43,838 bases of DNA, taken from the IMG/VR virus record IMGVR_UViG_3300032665_000067, positions 1 to 43,838 of that record; one strand, 5' to 3'. Both the position numbers and the translations under genes were made by a program. This stretch comes from a virus. Below are positions 19,575 through 28,056 of this stretch, in pieces; position 1 is the stretch's first letter; the number at the start of each line of letters is the position of its first letter. The notes beneath the pieces are model-generated. The model searched no databases. It saw only the letters and a list, made by a program, of their open reading frames with translations, and had not been told where the DNA came from.

Positions 19575-21711
19575 TATCAGGGATGACCCCTCGGACGAGG
19601 ATGAGGCAATAGAACAGCCCGTCCAGACCGAAAGCCGCGACCGCGAACTATCGACTATCGAATCCATCAATTCCGAATGCCTGAAAATCTATCGGGATGT
19701 CGAGCAGGGTTTCCAGAACCAATGGGACCGCGCCAATTCCCAGATGGACTATTGGGACATATACCACTGCCAGCTCGGTCCCAAACAGTTCTATACCGGA
19801 AATTCCCAGATCTTTGTCCCCATCGTTCATGACGCGGTGAATGCCAGGGTTACCCGGTTCAACAATCAGATATTTCCGCAATCCGGGAAGCACATCGAAG
19901 TCACGGCTTCCGAAGATAAGCCAACCGCGATCATGTCGCTGTTGGAACACTACATCCGAAAAGCGAAGCTCCGCACCAATGTCATGCCGGCGCTTATCAG
20001 GAACGGGGATATCGAGGGGCAATACAATATCTATGTGAAGTGGGTCAGGAATGAGCGCCACGTCGCCATGCGGATCAACAAGAAAAAAACCGTGGACGAC
20101 ATGGAGATTGATGACGAGTACGAGGACATAGACGAACAAACCATCGTGCATCAGTATCCGATGGCGGAAGTCATCGCAGATGCCGATGTCCTGGTTCTTC
20201 CCTTTACGTCTGACAGTGTTGAAGCGGCAATCGACAATGGCGGTTCAGTTTCGATCATTCGCAGATACAGCAAAGCCAAAATCCGACAGATGATCCGGGA
20301 CGGAGAATTTGAAAAAGAGGCAGGCCAGAATCTTTTGGCGACAATGGCCGGTAAGGGAAAAAACCAGAGTCCCAACAAGAAAAAGAACATCACCACGGCG
20401 GCGGGAATCCAAACAGAAGGCGATCAGAAAACCGCTCTCGTCTATGAGACTTGGACGAAGCTGAAAGTGGATGGCGAACGCAGGATCGTCCGCATTTATT
20501 TCGGTGGCGAAGATCAGGTGTCGGGGTGCAAGTTGAACCCCTATTGGTGCGACAAAGTGCCGCTCCTTTCCGCCCCTGTGGAAAAGATCGAAGGCAGCTT
20601 CAAGGGCAACTCCAAGATCAAGTTTGTCGAAACGCTCCAGTATGCCGCTAATGACGCGGTAAATGAGGGAATGGATTCAGCGGCTTATGCTCTTTTGCCC
20701 ATCATCATGACCGATCCGGCAAAGAACCCCAGGACTGGTTCCATGGTGCTCAATGTGGCAGCGATTTGGGAAACCAGCCCCAAGGATACCCAATTCGCCG
20801 AATTCCCGCAGTTGTGGAAAGAGGCATTCCAGATCGTATCGAGCGCGAAAGATCAGATATTCCAAACACTTAGCGTCAACCCGGCGATGATGCCGCAGCA
20901 GGTTACGGCCCCGGGGAAAAAACCCAATCAAGCCCAGATCGCCTCGGAGCAGCAGGTCGATCTTCTGACTACGGCGGATTCCGTCACCACGATCGAGCAG
21001 GAAATTCTCACCCCCTATCTGCAATGGTGTGTGTGGCTCGATCATCAGTTCAGAGACGAGAAAACCACCGTTCCTTCATTCGGCGAACTCGGCGTGAAGA
21101 TGCAAATGGAGGAAATCCCGCCAATTCAGATGGGCAAACGGTTTGAATTCCGCTGGTACGGGGTAGAGGCCGCGCGGAATATGCAGCAAATCCAGCAGCA
21201 GATGGCGGGCCTGAATGTATTGCGAGGAATCCCGCCGCAACTCTATCCGGGCCGCACTCTCGATCTTGGGCCTCTGATGTCGGCATGGGTTGACAACATC
21301 TATGGCGCACGGCTTGGGCCGCTGATTTTCAAGAACACGATAGACCAATTGGGCCTCAATCCAGAATACGAAAATCAAATGCTCGAACAAGGAATGCACG
21401 TTTCCGTTCAGCCGATGGACAACGATCAGGAACACATCAAAGCTCATATGCAGGCGTTCCAGGAGAAGGGCGATTTCTCGGGTCAATTGCGCGCCCACAT
21501 GATCGAGCATCAGATGCAGATGCAAAAGAAACAGCAAGCCGCGATGATACAGCAACAGCAGCAATTACAGGGGCCGCAACAGGGCGGCGGCGGTCAACCT
21601 CGGCAAGGAGCGGCCCCCGGAGGGCCACGGCCGAACGGCCAAGGACCCCCCGGCATGATCCATCAGGATAGAATCCCGATGGGCGCGCCTAGACAGCGGG
21701 GGGCGATGTAA
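19567..21711 (+). CDS. Portal protein (P22-like)
   Basis: The 714-residue protein forms the dodecameric ring at the packaging vertex, through which TerL pumps DNA. N-terminal text (DVEQGFQNQWDRANSQMDYWDIYHCQLGPKQF, FVPIVHDAVNARVTRFNNQIFP) and the central long helices fit the podovirus/P22-type portal. Residues about 625-714 are a Gln-, Gly- and Pro-rich tail (QKKQQAAMIQQQQQLQ, GGGGQPRQG) that may be the barrel or a flexible extension. It lies downstream of terL and upstream of the lysis genes. Confidence 0.88.
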   Translation: MADIRDDPSDEDEAIEQPVQTESRDRELSTIESINSECLKIYRDVEQGFQNQWDRANSQMDYWDIYHCQLGPKQFYTGNSQIFVPIVHDAVNARVTRFNNQIFPQSGKHIEVTASEDKPTAIMSLLEHYIRKAKLRTNVMPALIRNGDIEGQYNIYVKWVRNERHVAMRINKKKTVDDMEIDDEYEDIDEQTIVHQYPMAEVIADADVLVLPFTSDSVEAAIDNGGSVSIIRRYSKAKIRQMIRDGEFEKEAGQNLLATMAGKGKNQSPNKKKNITTAAGIQTEGDQKTALVYETWTKLKVDGERRIVRIYFGGEDQVSGCKLNPYWCDKVPLLSAPVEKIEGSFKGNSKIKFVETLQYAANDAVNEGMDSAAYALLPIIMTDPAKNPRTGSMVLNVAAIWETSPKDTQFAEFPQLWKEAFQIVSSAKDQIFQTLSVNPAMMPQQVTAPGKKPNQAQIASEQQVDLLTTADSVTTIEQEILTPYLQWCVWLDHQFRDEKTTVPSFGELGVKMQMEEIPPIQMGKRFEFRWYGVEAARNMQQIQQQMAGLNVLRGIPPQLYPGRTLDLGPLMSAWVDNIYGARLGPLIFKNTIDQLGLNPEYENQMLEQGMHVSVQPMDNDQEHIKAHMQAFQEKGDFSGQLRAHMIEHQMQMQKKQQAAMIQQQQQLQGPQQGGGGQPRQGAAPGGPRPNGQGPPGMIHQDRIPMGAPRQRGAM

Positions 21712-21788
21712 TGCCGGAGGAATGGGAAGCCTACGACTCCGAACCGGAGGACGATCCCGATAACTGGCGGGATGAGGCTGACGAATAA
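21711..21788 (+). CDS. 25-residue acidic micro-protein
   Basis: MPEEWEAYDSEPEDDPDNW followed by RDEADE is the whole product; more than half is Asp or Glu. Both ends are TAATG junctions with portal and endolysin, and a G-run lies upstream. Tiny acidic proteins in this position may act as DNA mimics or couplers, but nothing shows it here. Confidence 0.5.
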   Translation: MPEEWEAYDSEPEDDPDNWRDEADE

Positions 21789-22336
21789 TGCCAGACCGTT
21801 TTTCAATCTGCTTGCCGTTTACTCTCGCTCAGGAATGCCCATTCCCGAACGATTGGAGCAATCCGAAGAACTATTCTTATGACAGTCATGATCCCGGTGG
21901 TGCGACGATGTGCGGGATTATCCAGAGGGAATATGATCTGTGGAGAAAAGGTCATGATCTAGCCTGTCAGCCGGTCGAGTTGATACCCCAGGATGAAGGC
22001 TACTCGCTTTATCAAGTGGCCTATTGGCTTCCAAGATGTCCCAATCTTTCCTCGGGTCTTGACCTTCAATACTTCGATACATCGGTCAACATGGGACCGA
22101 CGCAAGCCACCAGGATTTTGCAAGTTGCACTCGGAATAAACAACGATGGAATCTGGGGGCCGCAGACCGATGCTGCCGTGACATTAGCTAGGCGAGACTT
22201 GGCCGCTCATATCGAAGCCTTCACCAACAGACGCACGGCAGTCTATAAGATATTGCCAGGATTTCCTTATTTCGGTACAGATTGGTTGCGTCGGGCAGAG
22301 GAAATGGGCGCACAAGCACTGAAAATGGCTGCATGA
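21788..22336 (+). CDS. GH108 endolysin (N-acetylmuramidase)
   Basis: The 182-residue enzyme cuts the glycan strands of peptidoglycan at lysis. The N-terminal GH108 domain has FTLAQECPFPNDW (catalytic Glu near 16), then DPGGATMCGIIQREYDLWRKG. The family usually has a shorter E-G-G-Y motif, so this one has an altered loop. The C-terminal part (FDTSVNMGPTQATRILQVALGINNDGIWGPQTDAAV) is the usual PG-binding-3 helical domain. No signal peptide is present, so it depends on the holin. It is followed by a serine hydrolase, holin and spanin-like gene. Confidence 0.88.
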   Translation: MPDRFSICLPFTLAQECPFPNDWSNPKNYSYDSHDPGGATMCGIIQREYDLWRKGHDLACQPVELIPQDEGYSLYQVAYWLPRCPNLSSGLDLQYFDTSVNMGPTQATRILQVALGINNDGIWGPQTDAAVTLARRDLAAHIEAFTNRRTAVYKILPGFPYFGTDWLRRAEEMGAQALKMAA

Positions 22337-22863
22337 TCCGGAAGATTGCCATTATCTGGGGACTCGGAGGCGGCTTCTTCGATCCGTCGAGCGGCGAGGT
22401 TGCGATGGTGGCGCGCTGCAAAGCAATCGGTCTCGATATCGGAGCCAGCCCCTATCATTACGATGACGGCCAATCCATTTATGAATTCCTCAAAACTGCG
22501 GATTGGCGCGGTATTGTCGGGGACAGCTTTGGGGCTTGTTTCGGGCCTGATTATGCCGGTGACTTGGCACCAACAAAGGTGGATTTCCTCGGCGGTTTCC
22601 AGCCATCGGTCTATTCGAGCAACATCAAGACGCTGGCGGACGGCACAAAATACATTGCCATTCCGGCGAACGTGATAACGGCCCACGTCATCCGCGACCC
22701 GGACTGGATTGACACGGCAGGTCTCGGTTATGCGAAGTGGATCGCCGACAATCCGAAAACCACCCGTCTCTTGGAAACGGACCATCGCGGGGCGCACCCG
22801 GACGATTGGGGTTATTCACAGGACTTAATGTTTGCCGAAATCAAGCAACTGATGGGGGCCTAG
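22333..22863 (+). CDS. Alpha/beta-hydrolase-like serine hydrolase in the lysis cassette
   Basis: The 176-residue protein begins MIRKIAIIWGLGGGF, a strand and an oxyanion-type loop. It has GDSFG at 63-67, a nucleophile elbow with S65. Late histidines (ETDHRGAHPDDWG, H151 and H155) and D residues could complete the triad. The fold is of the small lipase/esterase type. Its place between endolysin and holin, on an ATGA overlap, suggests cleavage of an envelope ester, in the manner of LysB. That role is inference, and a non-lytic role is possible. Confidence 0.6.
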   Translation: MIRKIAIIWGLGGGFFDPSSGEVAMVARCKAIGLDIGASPYHYDDGQSIYEFLKTADWRGIVGDSFGACFGPDYAGDLAPTKVDFLGGFQPSVYSSNIKTLADGTKYIAIPANVITAHVIRDPDWIDTAGLGYAKWIADNPKTTRLLETDHRGAHPDDWGYSQDLMFAEIKQLMGA

Positions 22864-22864
22864 A

Positions 22865-23215
22865 ATGCTGACGTTAAGTCCTGGCGCGAGATTCGCAATC
22901 GGCATCTGTATTACGCTTGCAATCGGCATTAGCTCTGGTGCGGTGGTCCTTACCCACGCCATACCGGCCGCCTGGATCAGTCCCGTAGAAGCATGGTGCG
23001 GCATCATTGCTTTTGTGGGGTCTGCCGCTCAGACCGGATTGCAGGGATTGGGCATGAGCAATGCCAATAAGGTCGCGGCGGCTCAGTCCCTTCCGTCAGA
23101 CCAGAAGATTGCGATTGCCGCGAGCGCCCCGGAAGTTAGTCAGATTGTGACGACGAGAGAAATCGCCCAAGCGGCGGGACCTATCGGGGATGGGGCCAAG
23201 GTGGTTTCGCAATGA
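22865..23215 (+). CDS. Putative holin
   Basis: The 116-residue protein has two transmembrane helices (FAIGICITLAIGISSGAVVLTHAI and EAWCGIIAFVGSAAQTGLQGLGM). An Ala-rich polar tail follows. Size, topology and place just after the endolysin pair fit a holin that opens the inner membrane. The start lies one base after the previous stop. The long soluble tail is more than a minimal holin needs and may be regulatory. Confidence 0.65.
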   Translation: MLTLSPGARFAIGICITLAIGISSGAVVLTHAIPAAWISPVEAWCGIIAFVGSAAQTGLQGLGMSNANKVAAAQSLPSDQKIAIAASAPEVSQIVTTREIAQAAGPIGDGAKVVSQ

Positions 23216-23412
23216 CCGGCTTTATCGAGGACATGCTGCTGCGGCAGGAAGGGTTGTCCGATGCCGACATTGCCGCTGTTAACGCGGCACTGCCGGACGT
23301 TCAGGCGTTGGATGCAGCGTTGCAAGCGCAATGGCCCCGGATCAGCAAGCTCGCTCCCCTGTTTCTCCGCTTATTCAATATCGTCATCGCAAAACAAAGG
23401 ACGCTGACATGA
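23212..23412 (+). CDS. Small helical protein of the lysis region
   Basis: The protein has 66 residues: an acidic start (MTGFIEDMLLRQEGLSDADIAAVNAALPDVQALDAAL) and an amphipathic end (WPRISKLAPLFLRLFNIVIAKQRTLT). It overlaps the holin stop and the next start by ATGA. The hydrophobic end could lie on the membrane. No family is known. Confidence 0.65.
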   Translation: MTGFIEDMLLRQEGLSDADIAAVNAALPDVQALDAALQAQWPRISKLAPLFLRLFNIVIAKQRTLT

Positions 23413-23861
23413 GTACGCTGACCAATATCGAAAACACGTTGGGCATAGTCGAGACCGATGTAGTGAATTTCTTCTCGACCACGCTGCCGAAAATCGAATC
23501 GGAAGTTGCGACTGCGATCAATACCGTGGCGCAGGACTTCGACAACGTGCTGCAATGGCTCGGGGCGCACGGCCAGGAAATCGCGTCCGACGTAGCCGGG
23601 CTTCTCGGCATCGTGGCTGCTGCCGGCGTCGGAATCCCCGCTCCGGTTCTTGCCGCCGCTGCGGCGCTCAATACTGCGGTTAGCCTCGTCAATACGGCAG
23701 TCGCGGCGCAGCAACAGTCGGCTTCGTCCGGTGGTACTGCACTGCAACAGGCGGTTTCTGCCGGGTCGGCGGCCTATCAGTCGCTCAAGACAGCGCAGAT
23801 CGCCACGTCTCAGGCGCAACAGACCGTTGCCAAGCCTGCCACGGCTTCTGCAACCCCCTGA
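23409..23861 (+). CDS. Ala-rich helical protein
   Basis: The 150-residue protein has N-terminal helices (VETDVVNFFSTTLPKIESEVATAINTVAQDFDNVL). A hydrophobic Ala/Val/Gly segment (VAGLLGIVAAAGVGIPAPVLAAAAALNTAV) could span or line a membrane. An Ala/Ser/Gln-rich coiled tail follows. It could be a lysis accessory or a small structural protein. It starts on ATGA at 23409 after the previous gene. Confidence 0.65.
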   Translation: MSTLTNIENTLGIVETDVVNFFSTTLPKIESEVATAINTVAQDFDNVLQWLGAHGQEIASDVAGLLGIVAAAGVGIPAPVLAAAAALNTAVSLVNTAVAAQQQSASSGGTALQQAVSAGSAAYQSLKTAQIATSQAQQTVAKPATASATP

Positions 23862-23863
23862 TA

Positions 23864-24187
23864 ATGAGCGACTATTCGATCCAAAAATATCTAAATCCAA
23901 TCCTCATTGCTCTCGTTGGGGCATTAGGAGCGGCGGTAGGTCTATTGGTTTGGACTTCCCTTCAAGACATCAAAACAGCACAAACCACTGCCGCTCATAC
24001 GCTATGGGACAATGTGCAAACGGTGGCAAGGGCGAATGCCGATCTGAACAATGCAATGACCGGACTGGCGACTACGCTAAAGGATCACATTCAGGTCGAG
24101 ACGCAGATAGATCAGGATTTCAAGGTCGAACAACTCGACCACGAACAGCGCATTCGAGGTTTGGAACGTCCTTCAAAGGGCGGTTGA
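23864..24187 (+). CDS. Spanin-like inner-membrane protein (i-spanin candidate)
   Basis: The protein has 107 residues. A short cytoplasmic N-tail leads to one helix (ILIALVGALGAAVGLLVWTSL), then a long charged coiled-coil region to the end (ANADLNNAMTGLATTLKDHIQVETQIDQDFKVEQLDHEQRIRGLE). This is the layout of an inner-membrane spanin subunit reaching into the periplasm. It follows the endolysin and holin genes. The expected outer lipoprotein partner is not obvious; the tiny ORF 24201-24266 comes next. Confidence 0.6.
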   Translation: MSDYSIQKYLNPILIALVGALGAAVGLLVWTSLQDIKTAQTTAAHTLWDNVQTVARANADLNNAMTGLATTLKDHIQVETQIDQDFKVEQLDHEQRIRGLERPSKGG

Positions 24188-24200
24188 CGGGGAGGGGCTT

Positions 24201-24266
24201 ATGCGGGCGATACTCGTTATTGCTATGCTTGTGCTTTCATTATCGCCCATCTGCAAACAATGCTAG
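24201..24266 (+). CDS. 21-residue signal-peptide-like peptide
   Basis: The product is MRAILVIAMLVLSLSPICKQC in full, broken as basic head (MRA), hydrophobic core (ILVIAMLVLSLSP) and ICKQC. GGAGGGG lies three to six bases before the ATG. It looks like a lipoprotein or secretion signal cut down to almost nothing. In place it would be the outer-membrane spanin, but it lacks both a proper lipobox and a body. Confidence 0.45.
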   Translation: MRAILVIAMLVLSLSPICKQC

Positions 24267-24276
24267 GAGCAAAGCC

Positions 24277-24549
24277 ATGTTAGATCGTTTGGAAGAACTG
24301 GAAGCCAAGGTGCAGCATCTCATGTCGCTGCCGTCTGTCGTCAAGGATTTGGCCGACGAACGAAAAGCCATCTTGGAAGCCAAGGAAAAGGCCGACAAAG
24401 AGGCCAAGGAAAAGGAAGAAGCCCGCAAGAAGGCCGAGATCGAAGCCAACCAGAAAGCCGCCGCTGCTGCGGCCGAGAAGGAAAGCCGTCCGGTCCCGGA
24501 ATTCTCCAAGGCCGAACCGGAAAAATCCGAAGGCCGCATCAGCCTGTAG
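24277..24549 (+). CDS. Charged coiled-coil protein
   Basis: The 90-residue protein starts MLDRLEELEAKVQHLMSLPSVVKDLADERKAILEAKEKADKEAKEKEEARKKAEIEANQK and so on, almost entirely Glu, Lys and Ala helix. It ends in a Pro-containing tail. The ATG at 24277 follows AGGAGC; the frame is open far upstream, but that part overlaps other genes and reads as noise. It lies just before the scaffold and may aid head assembly. Confidence 0.7.
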   Translation: MLDRLEELEAKVQHLMSLPSVVKDLADERKAILEAKEKADKEAKEKEEARKKAEIEANQKAAAAAAEKESRPVPEFSKAEPEKSEGRISL

Positions 24550-24655
24550 GGCTATTGCCTTCCGTGAATAGCTTCATGTAGTATGGCCCATCGACTGGTG
24601 GCCGTAAGTCACCATTTCGACTGACGGGCGTTACTCGTCTCATGGGGCACGTTGA
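24550..24655 (+). promoter_or_regulatory. Gap before the head genes; possible weak promoter
   Basis: This is one of the few gaps in the rightward operon. TTGCCT near 24555, an 18-base spacer and TAGTAT near 24579 could act as a weak promoter for scaffold and capsid. Short imperfect stems (GGTG…CACC, GACG…CGTC) follow. The evidence is thin. Confidence 0.2.
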
Positions 24656-25357
24656 ATGGCTGATGAACCTGAACTGGAAGTCGAGGAACTTGAACCCGAA
24701 GTTGCCGAACCGGAGGAGGCGGAAGCCGAACCGGAGGTAACCCAACCGGAAGTTCAAGAACCGGAAGAACAACCGGGACTCCAGGTTCAACCGTCTCGCG
24801 CCAATACTCGCATCCAGACGCTATCCGAAGAAGCCCGGGCGGCTAAAGCGGAGCTTGCCGAGACAAGGCGGCGTTTGGACGAGATTACGGCGCGGATTTC
24901 TCAGCCGGCTCAGGAATCTCCCGAGCAACGCGCACAGCGTTTCGCGTTAATGACTCCGCAAGAGCAGATGTCCGAAACCCTCCGCGATTCGGAGAAACGG
25001 ATGGCTGCTCAACTGCAAACGATGCAGATGCAGACTGCGGATTCAGTGGATAGGACGGCGTTCCAGGTCAAAGCGCAGGTCGATCCGCTATACGCCAAAT
25101 GGGCACCGAAGGTCGAAGGAAAGTTGGCGGAATTGCGTTCGCAAGGGAACAGTCCCAACCGCGAGACAATTCTGAAATACCTCATCGGGGAAGCGGCGTT
25201 GGAGGGACGGGGCAAGCAGGGCAAGACGCAGGCGGCACAGGCTGCTCGCAGGGTTGTCAATGCCAAGACCCGGCCGACCAATTCCGGCAGCGATGCCCAG
25301 GCACAGCGGACACGAACGGCAAGTTTGGAACGGCGTCTCGAAAACGTAGAAATCTAG
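24656..25357 (+). CDS. Scaffolding protein
   Basis: The 233-residue protein directs capsid assembly and then leaves the prohead. It has a very acidic start (PELEVEELEPEVAEPEEAEAEPE…), then coiled coils (LSEEARAAKAELAETRRRLDEITARI, QEQMSETLRDSEKRMAAQLQTMQMQ). It ends in a basic tail (AARRVVNAKTR, TRTASLERRLENVEI) that would bind the capsid protein. The gene directly precedes the major capsid gene, the usual place. There is no protease motif. Confidence 0.8.
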   Translation: MADEPELEVEELEPEVAEPEEAEAEPEVTQPEVQEPEEQPGLQVQPSRANTRIQTLSEEARAAKAELAETRRRLDEITARISQPAQESPEQRAQRFALMTPQEQMSETLRDSEKRMAAQLQTMQMQTADSVDRTAFQVKAQVDPLYAKWAPKVEGKLAELRSQGNSPNRETILKYLIGEAALEGRGKQGKTQAAQAARRVVNAKTRPTNSGSDAQAQRTRTASLERRLENVEI

Positions 25358-25376
25358 GGCACCCTGGAGAGACGCT

Positions 25377-26720
25377 ATGGCTGTGAACGTCAGCGGAAGT
25401 TTTTCTGCCGATCTGGAAGCATATATTGCCGACGAGACGCTTCCGCTCACTCGCAAGCAACTGGTCGTCTACCAGTTTGGCGACCCGGCAACCCTCCCGA
25501 AAGGTCGAGGGGTTACCTACACAGCCACCCGGTACAACCGCGTGCCGCTGCCATTTGCCCCTCTCTCGGAAGGCGTCCCGCCCCAAGGCGAACTGATGAC
25601 CATCCAGCAGGTCACCGCTACCGCCCTGCAATGGGGCGATAAGGTCACCATTACCGATGTGGCGGAACTGACCATCAAGCACCCGCTGTTCAAGGAAGCC
25701 ATCAAGCTGATGGCGCTGCAAGTCTCGGAAACCCTGGAACGTAACACCTTCAACAATCTCCAAGGGTTTACCCAAGTCAATTACGTCAATTCGCGCGGCT
25801 CACGAGCAGCCCTTGTTGCGGGCGACGTGATGAACACCCACGAACTCAACCGCGCCTACGCCATGCTTCTCAACATCGGTGCACCCCGCTTCATGGGCGA
25901 CGAGATGACCGATACCAAGCTGGAAGCCGATGGCGGTGGTGCAAGGGCTTCCTCGAATCCGAGGGCAATGCCGCACTATGTCGCCGTGCTGCACCCATTC
26001 TGCGCGGCGGACCTGCGGGAAAACAGCTCGATCCAAACCGCATGGTCCTATTCGGACATCAACCGGCTCTATAATTTCGAGCTAGGCGAATGGTCCGGCA
26101 TCCGCTTTACCTTCACCAACATGGTGCCATTCTGGACCGGCAATGCGGCGATCACGCCGACTGCCGCTCTGACCGGCTCTTTGGCGACCAATACCTACTA
26201 CGCAATCGTCACGGCGTCCGACACCCAGAATCAGTACGAAAGCCAGATTTATCAGGTGTCGGCAGGTATCTCGGTTACCGGCCCCAATGGCTCGTTGCAG
26301 GTCGTCCTTCCGGTTCTGTCGGGCTATACCTTCAACGTCTATGTAGGAACCTCGAATGCCCCGACGAACCTGGGCTTGTCGTCTGCCGGCCCGACTTCCG
26401 GCCCGATGCAGGGCCAGGCAGTGCAATTGGCGGGTGGCCAGACCGTCACCATAACCGGCCTGGGAGCCTTCCAGATCCCGCCCGCCGCTCCGTCAACGGG
26501 AGTCACCGTCTATCCCAATTACATCTTCGGGCGCGGCGCATATGCCCAGGTGAAACTGGATGAAGTGAAGTTCACCTATTTGAAGGATGCGGATAAGAGC
26601 GATCCGCTCAACCAGTTGCGCGTGGTTGGGTGGAAAACTTATTATGGGACGCTCTTGAAGAACATTCAATTCGCAATGCGAATTGAATCAACTTCTGCGT
26701 TCAATTCTACCTTCGGCTAG
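25377..26720 (+). CDS. Major capsid protein, N4-gp56 type, with an inserted domain
   Basis: The 447-residue protein builds the head. PLTRKQLVVYQFGDPATLPKGRGVTYTATRYNRVPLPF and the following helices (TITDVAELTIKHPLFKEAIKLMALQVSETLERNTF) are the signature of the N4-gp56 capsid family. Residues about 255-375 (AALTGSLATNTYYAIVTASDTQNQYES, LPVLSGYTFNVYVGTSNAPTNLG, QTVTITGLGAFQIP) read as an Ig/fibronectin-III-like domain set into the core, which resumes at VYPNYIFGRGAYAQV. GGAGAG lies seven bases before the ATG. The insertion probably projects from the capsid surface. Confidence 0.88.
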   Translation: MAVNVSGSFSADLEAYIADETLPLTRKQLVVYQFGDPATLPKGRGVTYTATRYNRVPLPFAPLSEGVPPQGELMTIQQVTATALQWGDKVTITDVAELTIKHPLFKEAIKLMALQVSETLERNTFNNLQGFTQVNYVNSRGSRAALVAGDVMNTHELNRAYAMLLNIGAPRFMGDEMTDTKLEADGGGARASSNPRAMPHYVAVLHPFCAADLRENSSIQTAWSYSDINRLYNFELGEWSGIRFTFTNMVPFWTGNAAITPTAALTGSLATNTYYAIVTASDTQNQYESQIYQVSAGISVTGPNGSLQVVLPVLSGYTFNVYVGTSNAPTNLGLSSAGPTSGPMQGQAVQLAGGQTVTITGLGAFQIPPAAPSTGVTVYPNYIFGRGAYAQVKLDEVKFTYLKDADKSDPLNQLRVVGWKTYYGTLLKNIQFAMRIESTSAFNSTFG

Positions 26721-26729
26721 GAGCAGATC

Positions 26730-27020
26730 ATGGGATACCGACTTCGCTATCAGGTGTGGGTTGACTGGCTTCCGGCAGGCTTAGGCCCCGGCCTCTCCAA
26801 CCCAACTGGCCCCGGTGCCCCGGGTGGCCCGGCGCAAACGCTGGCATTCTTCAACTCGCAAGGTCAGGTCTCGGGGGCGAGCTATCCGCCGACTTCCAGC
26901 ACGTTCCTCAATGCGGACGTAGCCAACCTGCTCACGTCCATGACAACCGACCTCACGGCGCAGATGGAAAATGCGGCGGTACAGACCCGCATTCAGAACT
27001 TCTCGACTGGCACAGGCTAA
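26730..27020 (+). CDS. Small structural-type protein
   Basis: The 96-residue protein starts MGYRLRYQVWVDWLPAGLGPGL. It has a Pro/Gly-rich linker (SNPTGPGAPGGPAQTL) and a helical end (NADVANLLTSMTTDLTAQMENAAVQTRIQNF). AGGAGC lies six bases before the ATG. It directly follows the capsid gene, so a minor head or decoration protein is likely. No family is known. Confidence 0.7.
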   Translation: MGYRLRYQVWVDWLPAGLGPGLSNPTGPGAPGGPAQTLAFFNSQGQVSGASYPPTSSTFLNADVANLLTSMTTDLTAQMENAAVQTRIQNFSTGTG

Positions 27021-27023
27021 ACC

Positions 27024-27572
27024 GTGTCCACGAAAACATTAGGGACGCTTTCAACTACGTCTCTGACGGCGTTACAGGCTCCCCCGAAATACAATGCCAC
27101 TCCGGGGCTTGCCATCGCCGACTTGGCGGCGATGAACAATTCCATCTACAACGATGAGCTAAACCCCCAGCAATTGCTCAGTCAGCAAATCATGAACACC
27201 TGCTGGGCACAATCCGGCGAAAGCGGACTGCTCACGATCCCCAATCGCGGTGTGCTCCAGGTTCATGCCGGGGATTGGGTTGCGATCGACCAGAGCGGTT
27301 GGCCCATCCTGATCGGCAAGGAATCCCTGCCGCAGACCTTGACGGCCACCGGAAACTACTCGGTCGCGGCAGGAACAGCGGTTACATCGCTCTCGGTCAA
27401 TGTGCTGACTTTGGGCTGGTGGGCCGGGATGCTAATAACCGGAAGCAATATCCCGACAGGAACGTTCATCAAGGCAATCGCCGCAAACGGCCTTAGTCTG
27501 ACTTTGACCAAGGCGGCGACCGGAACCGGAACCGGAGCGACGCTTACGGTCGGCTCCTGGACACACAGCTAG
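27024..27572 (+). CDS. Possible head decoration protein
   Basis: The 182-residue protein uses a GTG start. After a helical N-terminus (PGLAIADLAAMNNSIYNDELNPQQLLSQQIMNTCWAQ) it is all strand-like (GVLQVHAGDWVAIDQSGWPILIG, TGNYSVAAGTAVTSLSVNVLTLGWWAGMLI). It ends with a Thr/Gly-rich tail. Position after the capsid and the beta-rich end suit a surface decoration protein. No family was recognised. Confidence 0.65.
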   Translation: MSTKTLGTLSTTSLTALQAPPKYNATPGLAIADLAAMNNSIYNDELNPQQLLSQQIMNTCWAQSGESGLLTIPNRGVLQVHAGDWVAIDQSGWPILIGKESLPQTLTATGNYSVAAGTAVTSLSVNVLTLGWWAGMLITGSNIPTGTFIKAIAANGLSLTLTKAATGTGTGATLTVGSWTHS

Positions 27573-27579
27573 GGGCACC

Positions 27580-28056
27580 ATGGCACGGCGAAAAAAGGAA
27601 ATCCTCGACGCGCTCGAGCTTCGTATTGCCGGCGCGGAACTGCTGACGCCTTCCGACAAGCAGGAAATCCTCAAGCAAGCCCGAGAACAGGTCGAAGAAA
27701 CCCGCAAGAAGGGTGCTATCGAAGCCTATCTCAAGGCGGCGATGAAAGAGGAAGAACGGCAGTTCAAGCCGCAGGAAGTCTATGAGGACTTCACCGTAGA
27801 CCTCCCCGAATACGCCCCCTACATCCAGATCGAAGGCATCCGGTATTTCCACGGTCTCACTTACGAAATTCCCTATTCGCAGGCCCGCTCCATGGCGGAC
27901 CTCCAGCAGTCGGCATGGCAGCATGATCGCGAAATCCACGGCCAGCGGCGCAGGGGCGACGTGACCAGAGATCCGTTCGGCAGGGGTATCAATCAGCAGC
28001 GCGAGACCTCGATGTCCATGAGCACGGGTGCGGTGAATACCAGGGATAGCTTCTGA
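27580..28056 (+). CDS. Conserved structural-region protein
   Basis: The 158-residue protein has a basic start and a long helix (AELLTPSDKQEILKQAREQVEETRKKGAIEAYLKAAMKEEERQ). It continues with YEDFTVDLPEYAPYIQIEGIRYFHGLTYEIPYSQARSMADLQQSAWQHDREI. I recognise the latter type from podovirus-like and uncultured phage head regions. It could be a connector or head-completion protein. AGGGGC precedes the ATG. Confidence 0.7.
   Translation: MARRKKEILDALELRIAGAELLTPSDKQEILKQAREQVEETRKKGAIEAYLKAAMKEEERQFKPQEVYEDFTVDLPEYAPYIQIEGIRYFHGLTYEIPYSQARSMADLQQSAWQHDREIHGQRRRGDVTRDPFGRGINQQRETSMSMSTGAVNTRDSF

Noticed and set aside
23650-24276. A long upstream extension of the coiled-coil gene at 24277.
   Set aside because: It overlaps two well-supported genes, reads as Arg/Ser-rich noise, and the ATG at 24277 has its own AGGAGC site.
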